NCBI GenBank assembly: GCA_024710705.1
Contig: JANJUF010000053.1
Location: 1 to 56,257 of the forward strand
From: Gemmatimonadaceae bacterium
GTDB lineage: Bacteria > Gemmatimonadota > Gemmatimonadetes > Gemmatimonadales > Gemmatimonadaceae
Direction of reading: 5' to 3'
DNA: 56,257 nt
Position 1 is the first letter of the stretch, and every line of letters starts with the position of its first letter. Shown here in pieces: positions 54,688 to 56,257 of the stretch. The translations under genes and the position numbers were made by a program. Below the pieces are notes generated by a model. It was not told where the DNA came from. It saw only the letters and a list, made by a program, of their open reading frames with translations, and did no database searches.

Positions 54688-56246
54688 GGCGTGCCCTCGA
54701 ACACCCAATACGAGAGCCGCGAACGCATCCCGGCCCGTTCCGCTTCCTGCCGGCTGTTGAAGGGGCCGAGCAGCACGCGCCAGACGGGCACGCCGTCACG
54801 GTTCCCCGGCACCACGCGCGCCAAGCGCCCATCCACCACGATGCTGTCGGCCATGGCCCGCGCCCGCTCTTCCGTGAGCAACGTGGCGAAGGACACCATC
54901 CAGGTGCCGCGCATGGTGCCGGCGGGTCGCTGCGGCAGGTCCGGCTCCGGTGCGTCGTCGGCCTTCGCAAGCGGGGCGGCCTTGGCCAGGCCGGAGAGGT
55001 CTCCATAGCGCGCGGCGATCATCGCCGTGAGTGCGCTGTCGGTGCGCGCCGAGTCGGCGGCGAACTCCTCGAACTCCACCGGACGGTCGAGGCCGGCGGC
55101 ACGCGGACGGAATCCGTTCCAGCGCACCAGTGCCCACTCGTCGGTCGCGCCGCCTCGGTACACCAGGCGCTCCCGCGACGACTCGGCATCGATCAGCACC
55201 GCGTTGTTGTCGCGCACCACCAGGATGCGCCCGTCGGGCGTGATGAGCGGGAGGTCGCGACGCCACTTGGTCGCGACGGTGCTCACGATCCGGCTTGTGC
55301 CGATGGAAATCACGTGCACCGAATCCCGGTCGTGCACCTTGGCCAGCAGGTAGTGGCCATCGGGATCCATCCGCAGTTCCGAGACGGGGGCCGGCAGGTC
55401 AATGGACCCCCGCTCCCGCTCGGCGTAACGGTCCACGATGCGCAGCTCGTCGTTGGTGGCGACGAACAGGCGGTCGCCACTCGGCGTGAGGGCCATGGCC
55501 ACGACCGAATCGCGGAGCGAGAACGCAAAGGCCTGCTCGAGGTCCCGGGCGCGGAGCGAGATGATGCCCTCGCTCGTGACCGCCCAGAGCCGATCGCCGG
55601 CCAGCGTGCGGGCGGTCAGCCGGACGCGCGGGACCGTCGTGGAGTCGGTGATGCGCGTCTCGGGGGGAATGAGGCGGCGAATCATCGTGCGTGTGCCGCT
55701 GTCGGTGAGCACGAGCAGGGAGCCGTCGGGGTTCGGCACCAGGTCGCTCGCACCGCCCGGCGGGGGCCAGTTCCAGGTGCCCGCCGGCGTCACGCGGATG
55801 ACGCGTCCCTGCCGGTCAAGGCTGTACGCGGCGCCGCCCTCCGAGACGATGCGTCCACCGATCCGCTCCTGGCTCAGCGTGTCGAGGGTGCCGAGCCGGA
55901 GGTCGAGTGCGAGGACCTGTCCCGACCGGTCCTGCGAGATCAACAGGCCGAGGAACTCGTCGAATCCGAGCATCTGCTCCATGGCCGGGGCGCGCACGCG
56001 CGACTGCCAGAGCACGCTGTCGCTGCCCACGCGGTGGGCGCGGGCCAGCCCGCCTCCGATCGGGAGGCGGAGCAACACCGCGTCGGGCCCGATGGCGGTG
56101 GGAGCGGCGCCGGATGAGCGACGGGCGTCCCCGCCCCCGAACGCCACGGGGGCCGCCCCCAAGAGGGGGCACCAGCGAAGAGACTTCCCGCCTGGAAGTT
56201 TAACGCGGCGCCCGCTCCGAACGACTGCCCCCGCGGCCCGACCCAC
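54684..56246 (-). CDS. Beta-propeller-like protein with C-terminal SPOR domain
   Basis: Up to 520 residues. Residues ~50-360 hold repeated blades of the YVTN/WD-like kind (SDSVLWQSRV, LSQERIGGRIVSEGGAAYSL, LVPNPDGSLLVLTDSG, ALTPSGDRLFVATNDELRIV, RMDPDGHYLLAKVHD, LITPDGRILVVRDN). The C-terminal SPOR domain (~445-517; MRGTWMVSFATLLTEE, VWRVLLGPFNSRQEAE, YWVFEG) would bring it to the division septum. The 5' end is uncertain: the frame is open to the window's right edge, GTG 56246 is the first usable start inside it, and later GTG/TTG codons (about 56112-56125) are possible. Confidence 0.72.
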   Translation of the reverse strand: MGRAAGAVVRSGRRVKLPGGKSLRWCPLLGAAPVAFGGGDARRSSGAAPTAIGPDAVLLRLPIGGGLARAHRVGSDSVLWQSRVRAPAMEQMLGFDEFLGLLISQDRSGQVLALDLRLGTLDTLSQERIGGRIVSEGGAAYSLDRQGRVIRVTPAGTWNWPPPGGASDLVPNPDGSLLVLTDSGTRTMIRRLIPPETRITDSTTVPRVRLTARTLAGDRLWAVTSEGIISLRARDLEQAFAFSLRDSVVAMALTPSGDRLFVATNDELRIVDRYAERERGSIDLPAPVSELRMDPDGHYLLAKVHDRDSVHVISIGTSRIVSTVATKWRRDLPLITPDGRILVVRDNNAVLIDAESSRERLVYRGGATDEWALVRWNGFRPRAAGLDRPVEFEEFAADSARTDSALTAMIAARYGDLSGLAKAAPLAKADDAPEPDLPQRPAGTMRGTWMVSFATLLTEERARAMADSIVVDGRLARVVPGNRDGVPVWRVLLGPFNSRQEAERAGMRSRLSYWVFEGTP

Positions 56247-56257
56247 TACGGCGTGCG

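Noticed and set aside
51685-55008. Long plus-strand open frame (1107 codons) across smc and the SPOR genes
   Set aside because: It is antisense to well-supported genes, has His/Arg/Leu-rich shadow composition, and shows no domain.
56155-56170. GCCCCC-AAGA-GGGGGC hairpin near the right edge
   Set aside because: Six GC pairs inside a very GC-rich coding or leader region, no T-run; likely by chance.

Overview
The window is a gene-dense, high-GC bacterial chromosome segment with 46 protein genes. No gap exceeds about 170 bases, and I see no rRNA, tRNA, CRISPR array, prophage or insertion sequence. The gene content fits a Gemmatimonadota-type (Gemmatimonas-like) bacterium. The diderm markers are a TolC-type outer-membrane channel, a TonB-dependent receptor, SPOR proteins and lipoproteins. 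Other pointers are carboxypeptidase-regulatory/TonB-plug proteins, a short Bacteroidota-like housekeeping sigma factor, and signal peptides that end in A-Q. The phylum call is inference from gene content, not from a marker-gene search.

Layout. 116-4458 (minus): secreted protein, TolC-type channel, HlyD/MacA adaptor and MacB/LolD-type ATPase, closed by a perfect 13-bp hairpin. 4533-10356 (plus): a 1344-residue NtrY-like sensor kinase, then a Ser/Thr kinase preceded by a pseudokinase. 10366-12672 (minus): hybrid histidine kinase, divergent from a TonB receptor (12791) and a SET-domain methyltransferase (14960). 15393-17187 (minus): esterase, cyclophilin lipoprotein and small exported protein. 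17323-23513 (plus): YifB/ComM ATPase, D-aminoacylase-like amidohydrolase, LarE, a 68-residue membrane protein, a sigma-54 activator and a membrane protein. 23515-24009 (minus): AAC(6')-like acetyltransferase. 24029-27302 (plus): aldehyde dehydrogenase, signal peptidase I and primary sigma factor, ending at a clear intrinsic terminator. 27432-36146 (plus): a seven-gene chain of overlapping genes (yajQ, rimO, SpoIID/LytB lipoprotein, Gfo/Idh oxidoreductase, DUF4105/Lnb-like, hyuA, hyuB). 36160-36297: a 138-bp palindromic repeat. 36316-40799 (minus): HD-GYP phosphodiesterase, CsgG-like protein, metallo-beta-lactamase-fold hydrolase and CRP-type regulator. 40861-43334 (plus): two carboxypeptidase-regulatory proteins, the second with a stand-alone TonB plug. 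43426-48830 (plus): translation and housekeeping cluster rpmE, prfA, lipoprotein, prmC, ylbF-like, tmk, ctpA-like. 48838-56246 (minus): DAHP synthase, smc and two SPOR proteins.

Expression logic. Genes that begin a transcription unit often have a TAnnTT-type -10 element ending only 3-8 bases before the start codon, with no ribosome-binding site; this implies leaderless mRNAs. Genes inside operons instead overlap the previous stop as GTGA or ATGA, and twice apparently as CTGA, giving CTG starts for hyuA and prfA. The -10 octamers resemble the Bacteroidota TAnnTTTG element, and the sigma factor in the window is of the short Bacteroidota kind.

Most notable observations: the leaderless-promoter pattern; a nine-out-of-nine Gln following predicted signal-peptidase sites (the 'Q-rule' known from Bacteroidota); the pseudokinase-kinase fusion; the CACAGAG palindromic repeat; two probable CTG starts; a CRP operator next to its probable regulator; and the degenerate Walker-type/SPOR protein upstream of smc.
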